A DNA stretch of 64,000 nucleotides from Acidilobaceae archaeon (lineage in GTDB: Archaea; Thermoproteota; Thermoprotei_A; Sulfolobales; Acidilobaceae): positions 124,001-188,000 of the forward strand of contig JALVZQ010000003.1 in the NCBI GenBank assembly GCA_027037535.1, read 5' to 3'. Positions 1 through 9,310 of the stretch are shown here, in pieces (positions within the stretch are counted from its first letter, which is position 1; each line of letters opens with the position of its first letter). The translations under genes were made by a program, and so were the position numbers. The notes under the pieces are model-generated. The model searched no databases. It saw only the letters and a list, made by a program, of their open reading frames with translations, and was not told the origin of the DNA.

Positions 1-999
1 ATGATGCCATACAGGACACTCCCACTGGCACCGGCCACATCTTATGCATCTGAGATGATCCCTTAAGCCGGGATCGAGTAGTGCTCTTCTCCGGCCATTA
101 TCTATGAGTACAAGATGTAGCTCTCTGGGGCCATGAGCGCCATAGACGCGTTTATGCTCGATATCGGCAGTGTTGCTGGGGCCGCTTATCACGTTGAGAT
201 AAGTTGGCGGGAAGAGACCCGCGTAGGCTGCCTGGACTAGAGCATAGCTTATCGCGTCGTTCAGGGTAGGCACTATTTTCTCAATCCCAGTGACGGCAAT
301 GTGAATCGGCGGATACCCGGTCACAAGCCGTATATTGCCCTCGTTCTCGACAAGCACGATTGACCCTGTGTCTGCTGCGACGGCATTAGCCCCTGAGACC
401 CCTACATCGGCCCTGTAATATATTTCTCGGAGGAATCGGCGGACAGCAGAGACTATATCTTCTGGCTCAGGGCTACTCGGTAGCTCGACTCCTAGCTTTT
501 CTCTAACCAGTCTAGCAGCCTGCTCTATTGTTAGATGTACGGCGGGCGCAGTCGTATGCATGGGTCTACCGTGTTCCAATTGTATAAGGAGTTGTCCAAG
601 GTCAGTCTCCCACACACGGTTACCCAGGGACTCAAGGTGCTCGCGTAGTCCGAGCTCCTCGGCGACTATACTCTTACTAAACACTACTAGTTTTCCAGAG
701 CCGACAAGGTCTCCTAGGATCTTCTGTGCCTCGTCCCTGTCTCCCGCGATATGGAGCACGCCATGATTACGCTCGAGTGACCTAGCCAACTGATCTATGT
801 AATAGTCTATGTTCTCTAACGCCTTCTTCTTAGCCTCGAGAACCTGTAAGCGGAGCTCCTCGACATAGGGGTACATTTCTTTTACTCGGAGATGCTTGCC
901 CTCGGCATTAGAAACACTCCTAGATATCGCCTCCGAGAACTCCGGGTCCTCGAGCCCCCTATAGATGTCTTCGAGGACCTTTTCCAATACTATGCTCAA
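1..999 (-). CDS. LUD-domain (LutB/LutC-like) lactate utilisation protein, truncated by window start
   Basis: Minus-strand open frame from a TTG at 997-999 (GGAGG just upstream; TTGA overlap with the 996..1973 stop) to the window edge; translation includes VSGANAVAADTGSIVLVENEGNIR, typical of LUD domains. Absent from ORF track because it lacks a stop inside the window. Confidence 0.8.
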   Translation of the reverse strand, partial: MSIVLEKVLEDIYRGLEDPEFSEAISRSVSNAEGKHLRVKEMYPYVEELRLQVLEAKKKALENIDYYIDQLARSLERNHGVLHIAGDRDEAQKILGDLVGSGKLVVFSKSIVAEELGLREHLESLGNRVWETDLGQLLIQLEHGRPMHTTAPAVHLTIEQAARLVREKLGVELPSSPEPEDIVSAVRRFLREIYYRADVGVSGANAVAADTGSIVLVENEGNIRLVTGYPPIHIAVTGIEKIVPTLNDAISYALVQAAYAGLFPPTYLNVISGPSNTADIEHKRVYGAHGPRELHLVLIDNGRRRALLDPGLRDHLRCIRCGRCQWECPVWHH

Positions 1000-1973
1000 G
1001 GCCCCAGCCTCCTATACAATAATATGCTGAGATCCTGTATATCCCGTTCAATGCCCAGGCCCCGGTAAGCCCTCCGCAAATTAGAGTAACATATCGGGCA
1101 TAGCGTAACGATAGTCCCGCCACCAGCCTCATCCAGTTCTCTGGCACGAGTCTCAGCGATCCTCCGTGAAAGTCTGGGAGCAATGCTCTCGACTGGGCCG
1201 CCGCAGCAATAAGTCATTCGACCGCTCCTACGTGGCTCCACCACGGTATAGCCCGCTCTTCTCAGTAATTGTCTAGGCTCATCTATTATGTTCTCGTAGC
1301 GTGCATAGAAGCAGGGATCATGGATGACTACGCGTCCGGCGTCTCCTTGCTTAAACTGAAGTTTATCAATGTTCTCGGCGAGCACCTCTATATAGGACTT
1401 CACTATAGGAGCGAATCCCTCCACATACTGCGGGAATACCTTGCGGAGCACATGGGTTGTATGAGGATCAACTGTCACAATAGTCTCGGCCCCGACAGAC
1501 TCTAGTTTCTGCGCGACTCTCCTGGCGTGCTCCACGAATACCGTGTCTAGTCCCATATCGTAGAGCAAGACTCCACTATACGAGTCTACGCCCCCAGGAT
1601 AAGCTATCTCTACTCCCGCACGCCTTAGAAGCTCCACGATAGAGACAAGAACCTGCCTAGAATACTCGAGTTTCTCCCGTGAAGGGCGGACAACGATCTT
1701 TGAGAGGTTGGCAAGCCTCCCTAGTCTGCCCGCTGCTTTTAGGAGTAGTCCACCAGCCTTACCGCCCTCGAGCTTCTCGAGGTACTCTGCGAACTCCTCG
1801 ATATAGGGCAGTAACTGGTAGAGTCCACCAGTGTATAGTATTGTGTCTCCCTTCTCTGATAGACCCAGGCCAGTGCTCCAAGATGTGAGAAGGCCTTGGT
1901 CTCCTGGCACTGGTAGGCCTGTCCGCTTGATATTATCGGCTAGGATGCGGAGGATACTACGTACGTCTAGCAA
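996..1973 (-). CDS. (Fe-S)-binding protein with cysteine-rich CCG domains (GlcF/LutA/HdrB-like)
   Basis: 325 aa; HDPCFYARYENI and MTYCCGGPVES motifs typical of the CCG domain. Confidence 0.85.
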   Translation of the reverse strand: MLDVRSILRILADNIKRTGLPVPGDQGLLTSWSTGLGLSEKGDTILYTGGLYQLLPYIEEFAEYLEKLEGGKAGGLLLKAAGRLGRLANLSKIVVRPSREKLEYSRQVLVSIVELLRRAGVEIAYPGGVDSYSGVLLYDMGLDTVFVEHARRVAQKLESVGAETIVTVDPHTTHVLRKVFPQYVEGFAPIVKSYIEVLAENIDKLQFKQGDAGRVVIHDPCFYARYENIIDEPRQLLRRAGYTVVEPRRSGRMTYCCGGPVESIAPRLSRRIAETRARELDEAGGGTIVTLCPICYSNLRRAYRGLGIERDIQDLSILLYRRLGP

Positions 1974-2307
1974 ACACCTGCACCCTATTTATGCTGTGAG
2001 TCCTTGAGGCTTTTAAACCCGGCTCGGCGACGAGGCCCCGTGCATTCCTAATTATCTCTGCTATAGGCAGAGCTATCGGGCATTTTAGCTCGCATGCACG
2101 GCAGAGCAGGCAACTATACAGGCTCTCTACTACATGGTTAGACGCCTCGACGTCTCCCTTCGCAAGCATATATGCTATGTTCACTCTCCCCCGGGGACCA
2201 TAGCCTCTATGTGGTCCAAGGGGCCTCGTCGGGCAGAGAGCCTCGCAGAAACCACAGTAAAGGCATTTTCCAGCCGTCTCGATTATCCTGGCTCTGGGAT
2301 CATTCAA
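1957..2307 (-). CDS. 4Fe-4S dicluster ferredoxin-like protein
   Basis: 116 aa; two CxxCxxCxxxCP motifs (CLYCGFCEALCP, CLLCRACELKCP). Confidence 0.85.
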   Translation of the reverse strand: MNDPRARIIETAGKCLYCGFCEALCPTRPLGPHRGYGPRGRVNIAYMLAKGDVEASNHVVESLYSCLLCRACELKCPIALPIAEIIRNARGLVAEPGLKASRTHSINRVQVFARRT

Positions 2308-2309
2308 GG

Positions 2310-3749
2310 CTACAGCACCTTGCCCGGGTTGAGTAGTCCCTTCGGGTCGAATGCTTTCTTAATCTCCTTCATGAGCTGGAGCGCTTTGAGACTATTCTTG
2401 TATTCGAGCTCCATTCTTAGGCCCTGCTTCTTTAATAGCCCGATGCCGTGCTCTGCGCTAATACTTCCTCCCAGCTTTAGGGCTATCTCCATGACCTCAT
2501 GGAACCACTGCTCGACCCGCTTTCTCTCCTCTTCATCCTCTGCATTGAAGCCGACCGCCGGGTGTAGGTTACCGTCGCCTATGTGGCCGCCGATAAAAAC
2601 AGTGAAGCCATATTTCTCGCCGAGGCCCCGTATCAGTGTTACGGCCTCCGGCACCTTGCTAGGAGGCACTACTATGTCCTCTATCATGACCATTATACGG
2701 CCACTGGAGCCTTCCTTTTCTAGAGTATATCGTGCTTGCCCAGTGAACAGGTTCTTTCTCACAGCGAATAGCTTCTTATCATGTGCCTCCTTGTCGCCAT
2801 GCGCTGTGATTATAGTATGTGCACCGTGGCTTTCTAGTAGGCTTGTAAGCGTGTCGAGTATTCTCTGATTGGATTCTGGACTAGTCTCTATCCCTACGAG
2901 GAACAAGTTTCCTTTGGGCTCATAGGGGAGATCGAGGCTCTTGCTCGCATAATCTACAGTTGCAGAATCCATGAATTCTAGCATGAAGGGATTCAGCCTG
3001 CTCCTTCTTATCTCTATGAATGCCTCCATTAGATCCTCTAAGCTATCGAAGAATGATAACGCGTAAACTGTGTCCTCTGGCAGAGGAGTTATCCGGAGGA
3101 CAGCTCGTGTAACAATGCCGAGGGTGCCCTCGCTCCCCACTATGAGGCGTGCGAGATCATAGCCAGATCTACACTTAACAGTATAACATCCAAGGTTTAG
3201 GATAGATCCCTCCTCATCGGCTATACCTAGCCTAACTGCCAGGAGCCAGTCACGCATAGTACCATACTTGGCTCCACGGAGTCCTCCCGCCCCATTATTT
3301 ATTGCTCCGCCAATAGTAGCAACACTACTGCTAGCAGGATCCACGGGAAACATGTATCTATACTTTGCAAGCTCGGCATTGAGATCCTCCATCCTCACAC
3401 CAGGCTCCACAACTACATAATTGTCTACAATGTTAATCTCGAGAACCCTGTTCATCCGCTCCATGCTGACAACAATTCCCGGCTCCAGCGGAACACTGTT
3501 GCCGGAGAGACTCGTACTAGAACCCTGCGGGTAAATCGGCACATTATACTTGTACGCGGTTTTCAGGATCAAGGAGACGTCTTTTTCCTCTTCTGGGAAA
3601 ACCACTGCTTTTACATGGCTCCCCCTTATACCGCTGGGCTCCCTGGTGTAGAGTATTGCTATTGCTGGATCATCTATAACCTTGGCTTTTCCCAATCGGC
3701 GTCTAAGCTCTTTTATCGCGTTGTCTATGTTGGACGACAGTTCTGGCAC
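2310..3749 (-). CDS. FAD-binding D-lactate/glycolate dehydrogenase (GlcD-like)
   Basis: 479 aa; FAD_binding_4 (PQGSSTSLSGNSVP) and C-terminal HIGDGNLHP / SAEHGIGLLKK motifs. Confidence 0.9.
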   Translation of the reverse strand: MPELSSNIDNAIKELRRRLGKAKVIDDPAIAILYTREPSGIRGSHVKAVVFPEEEKDVSLILKTAYKYNVPIYPQGSSTSLSGNSVPLEPGIVVSMERMNRVLEINIVDNYVVVEPGVRMEDLNAELAKYRYMFPVDPASSSVATIGGAINNGAGGLRGAKYGTMRDWLLAVRLGIADEEGSILNLGCYTVKCRSGYDLARLIVGSEGTLGIVTRAVLRITPLPEDTVYALSFFDSLEDLMEAFIEIRRSRLNPFMLEFMDSATVDYASKSLDLPYEPKGNLFLVGIETSPESNQRILDTLTSLLESHGAHTIITAHGDKEAHDKKLFAVRKNLFTGQARYTLEKEGSSGRIMVMIEDIVVPPSKVPEAVTLIRGLGEKYGFTVFIGGHIGDGNLHPAVGFNAEDEEERKRVEQWFHEVMEIALKLGGSISAEHGIGLLKKQGLRMELEYKNSLKALQLMKEIKKAFDPKGLLNPGKVL

Positions 3750-4294
3750 CCATATATTCTAGTAGCTATGATAACCCTATATACACAGGTGATTGAGATA
3801 AATCCTTATAGCCGATTATTTTTATCTAATGTTATTCTAATAAGAGTTTAAGGATGCTAGGAATATTCTGGGGAGCGGGGTCATATAAGGGGATGTATCG
3901 TTTGTCTTTCTAGATTTATTTTTGCCGGATAAGATTAGTTAGCGGGTAATGTTTAATTAATAAGGGTATTCCATAAGAGTGTAGAACCTATTGTAGTATT
4001 TTCTATTATAAAAATTTTAAATAATTTAATTTTTTATTATTGTTAGGATATCTATACTTGCATAATTTAAGTGTATAATTTGTCTTTGTGATTGAGAATG
4101 AAGGTGTAGAAGGTTTGTTATGGTGGATATTTAATTCGTTCTGTGGATATATAATTCTAAATATTTTATATAATAGTAAATAATGAGCGTCATTAATTAG
4201 TTGATTTAAGATATAGTATTTATCAATAGAAAAATTAATATACCTAGTAGTTGATCATACATGTTATGCAGTAATATGTAAAAGGTGTAGAAAA

Positions 4295-4660
4295 ATGTCG
4301 GTAGCAGTAGGAAGAGTATTAACCGATATTATGAGAGTTCCCGGAGTATCGGCTGTGTTTGTTGTAAGCAAAGAAGGATTCATCGTAGAGAAAGCTATTG
4401 GCGGAGGACTAGACATCGACGAAGACGCAGCAGCTGCAATGATAACAACAGTCTACGGATCAACTTCGCAGCTTGGCGATGAGCTCAAACTCGGTACGCC
4501 TGATACAGTAACACTCGAATATCCAGGACACTACGTGCTTCTCCACGATCTCGGTGGAGACCATATGGTTGTTGTTATTGCAGAGAAAGCAAAAGCCATA
4601 CTCGGAAGACTCAGGTACGAGATAAAGAAGCAGGCTCCGAGAATAAAGCAGTCGTTGTAA
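4295..4660 (+). CDS. Roadblock/LC7 domain protein
   Basis: 121 aa; short alpha/beta protein LTDIMRVPGVSAVFVVSKEGFIVEKA... resembling roadblock/LC7. Confidence 0.75.
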   Translation: MSVAVGRVLTDIMRVPGVSAVFVVSKEGFIVEKAIGGGLDIDEDAAAAMITTVYGSTSQLGDELKLGTPDTVTLEYPGHYVLLHDLGGDHMVVVIAEKAKAILGRLRYEIKKQAPRIKQSL

Positions 4661-4684
4661 CCCCTGTAGGAGGGATAAAGACGT

Positions 4685-5200
4685 ATGGGAGAGGAGTTAA
4701 CATTGAGTGAAAAAATCACTATACCGAGCGGCTTGATAAACGCAGTAATAGCCGGATACCAGATAGCCCTAAACAAAACTCTAGGAAAAGGAGCGGCTGC
4801 TATGACCCAGCTGTTAATACGGGATATAGGAGAAGTCTTAGAACAGCTCCTGGAAGACTCCGGATTCGAGCTCCATGAAATAACTGACCTGCAAAGCGAT
4901 ATAAAAAAGGCGTTCAGTATGTTGGGAATAAGCGATGATGTAGAAGTCGAAGTACCAAACAATGGAACATCACAAGGAGACAAATACATAATAAAAATCT
5001 ATGACAGCGTCTTTAAACCCGTGGCAAGGACGCTGTATAAGAAAGGTATAAACTATACACTGAGCCCAGAATCATTCATAGCCGCTGCAATAGTAAGAAT
5101 GGCGATCCGTAAAATCAAGCCTGACGCCCAGATAAGAGTCAAGGTTCTCCCACAAAAAACTCCGGACGAGCCTTTAGTAGTAGAGGTAATCATACGATAA
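4685..5200 (+). CDS. Hypothetical protein (possibly V4R-like)
   Basis: 171 aa ORF co-oriented and closely spaced with neighbours; family not firmly recognised. Confidence 0.6.
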   Translation: MGEELTLSEKITIPSGLINAVIAGYQIALNKTLGKGAAAMTQLLIRDIGEVLEQLLEDSGFELHEITDLQSDIKKAFSMLGISDDVEVEVPNNGTSQGDKYIIKIYDSVFKPVARTLYKKGINYTLSPESFIAAAIVRMAIRKIKPDAQIRVKVLPQKTPDEPLVVEVIIR

Positions 5201-5250
5201 TTTTTTCTTCTCAACCCTCACACTGTTCAGCGCGGAGGAGGAAATTTTAA

Positions 5251-6078
5251 ATGCAAGAGAAAAGACCCAGTCAAACCTCTGACCTCGAGGACCTTTCAAG
5301 AATTAAAGAGTTTACCTCAAAGCTAACAGGCTTAGAATATCTTGTAATATCAATCGATGGTCTACCAGCCGCATATATGAATACATCATCTGGAAAGGCA
5401 GAAGCAATTGCTGCACTAAGCGTAGATATCGTAGAGTCATCGTATAAAACTATAAAAGAAATTATCGGGAAACAAAAAGGAACAATATATATAGACACCG
5501 GCGAGGGAAAGGCTCTTGCCCTAACTAAAAGCCGCGAATTACTGGTAACCCTATATGGCGATTTCAATACTGTGCAGGGCGCCCTCTATCCTATATCATT
5601 ATATCTCGAAGGTAAGAAGATTACTTGTAAATCATGTAATGCTGATCTAACACTAGCCACCTATAAATGTCCACATTGTGGTTCTATAGTTCCCTTTGCA
5701 TCAAATGAATGTCCGGTTTGTAGAAGAGACATTACGGTAAAGAAGTGCCCTTCATGCGGGTCATATATTACTTCTATGGGAGAACCTGCAACAAATGTAG
5801 ATGAAGCTAATGTTGAAACGTCCACTGATACTACCATGCAAGATTTCAAAAAAGTGAAACGTATAAATAGGAAAACTTTTCTAATACTCTCTGCGAGCTC
5901 GTCTATAATAGGTATTATGACCGGTTATCTAAGTAGTCTGGCATGGGGAATTATCGAAGGCCTTATAATTGGTGTCGGGATAGGCGGCTTAATCGGCCTT
6001 CTAGGCGGGATGTCTGAGCTACAGGTTCTAGAGAAAAGTTATAGACGGAACCTCGAGAAGAAATCATTAGAGTCATGA
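5251..6078 (+). CDS. Roadblock-like N-terminus + double zinc-ribbon + C-terminal transmembrane protein
   Basis: 275 aa; CKSC/CPHC/CPVC/CPSC ribbons followed by Gly-rich hydrophobic segments (GIIEGLIIGVGIGGLIGLLGG); GGAGG SD upstream. Confidence 0.7.
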   Translation: MQEKRPSQTSDLEDLSRIKEFTSKLTGLEYLVISIDGLPAAYMNTSSGKAEAIAALSVDIVESSYKTIKEIIGKQKGTIYIDTGEGKALALTKSRELLVTLYGDFNTVQGALYPISLYLEGKKITCKSCNADLTLATYKCPHCGSIVPFASNECPVCRRDITVKKCPSCGSYITSMGEPATNVDEANVETSTDTTMQDFKKVKRINRKTFLILSASSSIIGIMTGYLSSLAWGIIEGLIIGVGIGGLIGLLGGMSELQVLEKSYRRNLEKKSLES

Positions 6079-6812
6079 TAGCATTCTGTATCTATAATTT
6101 TTTCGTCCTGCAGAATAATCATAGAATATCTACAATTATCTTCTATGTTCTCGGTGCTTGTTAAACAATAGACTAGGCCATTGCCGTTCTTATAATATCC
6201 CATTCCGTCGAGAATAGTGTTCAATAATAGCTCCGTGAGGTCTATAGAAGGATTCTTTTCCTTCATATATCTTACACATTCTCTCAGTATATTGTTGGAT
6301 ATTCCTTCTATCTTGTTATACTTTTCATTAGTTTCTGGTTGTTGACTGAGTAGATTAAGCCTATCATTATAACCGAATAGGGCTAGTAGATTTGTAAACA
6401 CAGTCTCAATATCATTACTATAGATTATTATTGCTTTTAATGAGGTTGCCCTAGTAATTTCAATATCTATCATATCGTCTGAAACGGTAAAGATCTCATA
6501 TAATACGCCATAAATACTTTTCCTGTCGAAGCTTTCATCAAGGTTCGTTATTATTACATAATTATCCGGATTCTTTCTTAGCAATCTTATTTCATAATAG
6601 TCCGATAAATTATTTGAGTCTGCTTCAAACATGATCCTAATAGTGCATTTTTCACCTAACTCATTACATAATTCGTCGAAGTCGCTCAACGTCTCGTATA
6701 TTAATTTTCTTAGCTCTCCATGCTCCTCGACTCTTTCGTAGCCAGTTTTTATTATCTCTCTGAACTGTATTGGTTGAAGTTCTATAGCTCTTGACTCAGC
6801 ATATTTATACAT
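6039..6812 (-). CDS. Hypothetical protein
   Basis: 257 aa ORF, convergent overlap with previous gene by 40 bp; no recognised family. Confidence 0.6.
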   Translation of the reverse strand: MYKYAESRAIELQPIQFREIIKTGYERVEEHGELRKLIYETLSDFDELCNELGEKCTIRIMFEADSNNLSDYYEIRLLRKNPDNYVIITNLDESFDRKSIYGVLYEIFTVSDDMIDIEITRATSLKAIIIYSNDIETVFTNLLALFGYNDRLNLLSQQPETNEKYNKIEGISNNILRECVRYMKEKNPSIDLTELLLNTILDGMGYYKNGNGLVYCLTSTENIEDNCRYSMIILQDEKIIDTECYHDSNDFFSRFRL

Positions 6813-6900
6813 GGCTAGTTTCCCTCCCCTCTTTCCATTATTTAGGCTAGTGGGGGTTGAAAAGTCTACTCATATTATTGTTATTTATTAAGACAACTTG

Positions 6901-6935
6901 TCTCAGTGTAAATACAATGTAGTATTACACAGAGA
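6901..6935. other. Imperfect inverted repeat / potential hairpin in long AT-rich intergenic region
   Basis: TCTCaGTGTAaATAC-AATGTA-GTATTACACaGAGA; preceded at 6891-6903 by palindrome AGACAACTTGTCT. Confidence 0.6.
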
Positions 6936-7563
6936 ATGTTTGTAGAATATTACGTAAGTTCTTATTATAGTTATATTTAAAATACATTGTTTTATTCTAA
7001 CTGATAGTAGATAGGTCTAGTATAAATATTATTAAATATTTATAATATTAAAATATTCGGGGAATTGTGAGAAATTGTATTGGTTAATAAGCGCCCTAAT
7101 ATGGGGACTCTAGAGAATTGTATAATTCTATAGATCGTGAACAATCGTAAGTTTCAATAGTTTCAATAGGAAAGTATTCATATACTAGAAGCATTAGGTT
7201 TTTGATATATAATATGCCATGTCTCCTATTCTTAGTTGATATTATTAAATTAACTAAATATATTAACTTAATAAAATAATTAGTAGATGTAATTTAGTAG
7301 AACCCACTTATAATCATTAACACAAAAACCTTGTCTTCAATAAACGACGATTCCGCAAACAGTAAACTGTCAAAGATGAAAACATCTAGAAAAGATAAAT
7401 CATAGATAGAGATTCCCACATGCATAGATTATATATGGTAGAGAAATCATAGGGAAAAGGCCGCTATGATTATATGCCTGAATACCTCGAATGCTAATGC
7501 TGACTACAGACCCGGGGAAATTCAACGAGACGAAACTAACTTAAGAAAAGGTGTGTCTATACA

Positions 7564-9237
7564 ATGAAGAGAATCACAGCAGATGACCTTGAGAATATCC
7601 TACACGGGCTTGATAAATCTTCTTACAAACAATACCGTGCACTCGAGAAATATACCTGGCACAGGGAGAAAGTAACCTATAAGTTCCTGAAGATTCAAGG
7701 AGACCCATTCGCTCCCCCCAGCATCCTGGAAGCTAAAGGAGTACTTCCGCGTGACAACTTAGAAGAGTGTAAAGGAGCAGAAACCGCTCTTGCAGATAAA
7801 TTATCGAGGATCTTAGTTGATGAGAGTTCTCGGACACGATATATAAAGATGGGAGAAGGCAATAGTGGACGCGTATTGTTCTACAAGCCTGGCCCAGTAA
7901 TGATACCGCGTGCCTCGACACGGGTAATCTATAGTAGGGATGGGACCAGGTACAGGATCCTCATTAGACTAGGATTACCGTCACGGAGGAGAAGAATACT
8001 TGCAGATGAGGCGGCGAGACTACTCTTAGAAAAGGTTCCTGCAATAATCGAGAATGGTACAAAGAGGATCTTGAGGAGTGAAAAGGAGACTTTGGAATGG
8101 TGCCGGCTATACAGGGATCAGGAACTCATACGAGGCATGCTAGAGGAGAAGGGGCTTGTATCATTCATAGCGGATGGAAGCATACTTCCTCGGAGATGCG
8201 GAGGCTGTAGCGAGCCCCTCGAAGATGCGGTACCCTTCGAGTCTCCTCCCAGTCTACGCGTAGAAATAGAGACGGAATACCATGGTACAATAACTGGGAT
8301 GGGTATACGTCGGGGGCTAACAGTTATTGCTGGCCCCGCTTTTCACGGCAAGACCACGCTCCTCGAAGCGATACGATCAGGTGTATGGAACCATATCCCA
8401 GGTGATGGGAGAGAACTCGTAGTCACCGGGCGGGACGCGGTCTATGTTAAGAGCGAGAATGGGAGAAGAGTATCATGCGTGGACTTGAGGAACTGGCTCC
8501 GTGGACTGCCTGGTGGAAGAAGCATAGACTGCTTCACGACCAGCGACGCGAGCGGTGCAACCAGCGCCGCGGCATCTATAGAGGAATACGTGTCTATGGG
8601 CAGCCGCCTTATCCTGGTCGATGAGGATGAGATAGCAACTAACCTCCTCCATAGAGATAAGTGGACCGAGGACTATACCGGGAAGAAGACTCTTGTGACG
8701 TTGACAGAGATGGCTGGATCAATGAAGGAGAATGGCATAAGTCTAGTAGTAGTAGCGAGTGGAACATTGCCGTTGCTCGCCGCAGCAGACACCATAATAG
8801 TGATGGACGAGTATAGGCCGAGGGACGCCTCCAAGTACAGGGAAGAAGCCAAGAGACTAGTAGAGGTCGCAGGCCTGTACTCAATGGAGGAATACAGGCG
8901 GCCACGGCCCAGATCATACCGTCTAGTGAGGAGGCCTAGGAAGTGGAAGGTCACAGGTCTCCTATACCAGGACCGGGAGAGGAATCTGGCTAGGCTAGAT
9001 GCATTTAGCTACTTGGAGGATCCAGGCCAGTTATATAGCGCAGTCAAGCTGGCTTATAGTATCCTAGATAGTCGCCCGAGACGCTTATCATCGAGGGACG
9101 CAGAGGAGAGGGTTATCCGGGTCCTCGATCGGTCAGGGGACCCCGACCTCGTCTATGTTAGGGGTTTCGAGGTTCTCGGTGCCGCGGAGCGACTCCCGGG
9201 ATTCGAGTCCCGGAACAGAGTGAGCCGCTCCCAATAG
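7564..9237 (+). CDS. ABC-class P-loop ATPase (PF09818-type)
   Basis: 557 aa; GDPFAPPS N-terminal motif, Walker A AFHGKTTLLEAI, Walker B LILVDED. Confidence 0.85.
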   Translation: MKRITADDLENILHGLDKSSYKQYRALEKYTWHREKVTYKFLKIQGDPFAPPSILEAKGVLPRDNLEECKGAETALADKLSRILVDESSRTRYIKMGEGNSGRVLFYKPGPVMIPRASTRVIYSRDGTRYRILIRLGLPSRRRRILADEAARLLLEKVPAIIENGTKRILRSEKETLEWCRLYRDQELIRGMLEEKGLVSFIADGSILPRRCGGCSEPLEDAVPFESPPSLRVEIETEYHGTITGMGIRRGLTVIAGPAFHGKTTLLEAIRSGVWNHIPGDGRELVVTGRDAVYVKSENGRRVSCVDLRNWLRGLPGGRSIDCFTTSDASGATSAAASIEEYVSMGSRLILVDEDEIATNLLHRDKWTEDYTGKKTLVTLTEMAGSMKENGISLVVVASGTLPLLAAADTIIVMDEYRPRDASKYREEAKRLVEVAGLYSMEEYRRPRPRSYRLVRRPRKWKVTGLLYQDRERNLARLDAFSYLEDPGQLYSAVKLAYSILDSRPRRLSSRDAEERVIRVLDRSGDPDLVYVRGFEVLGAAERLPGFESRNRVSRSQ

Positions 9238-9310
9238 CTATTATTCCTAGTATCATTGTAGAGGGCTTCCTAACGCCCATCTATATTATAGGCGTAGCGG
9301 GACAAAAAAG

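Noticed and set aside
3780-4294. Possible replication origin in AT-rich intergenic region
   Set aside because: No ORB-like repeats or Cdc6/Orc1 gene recognised nearby.
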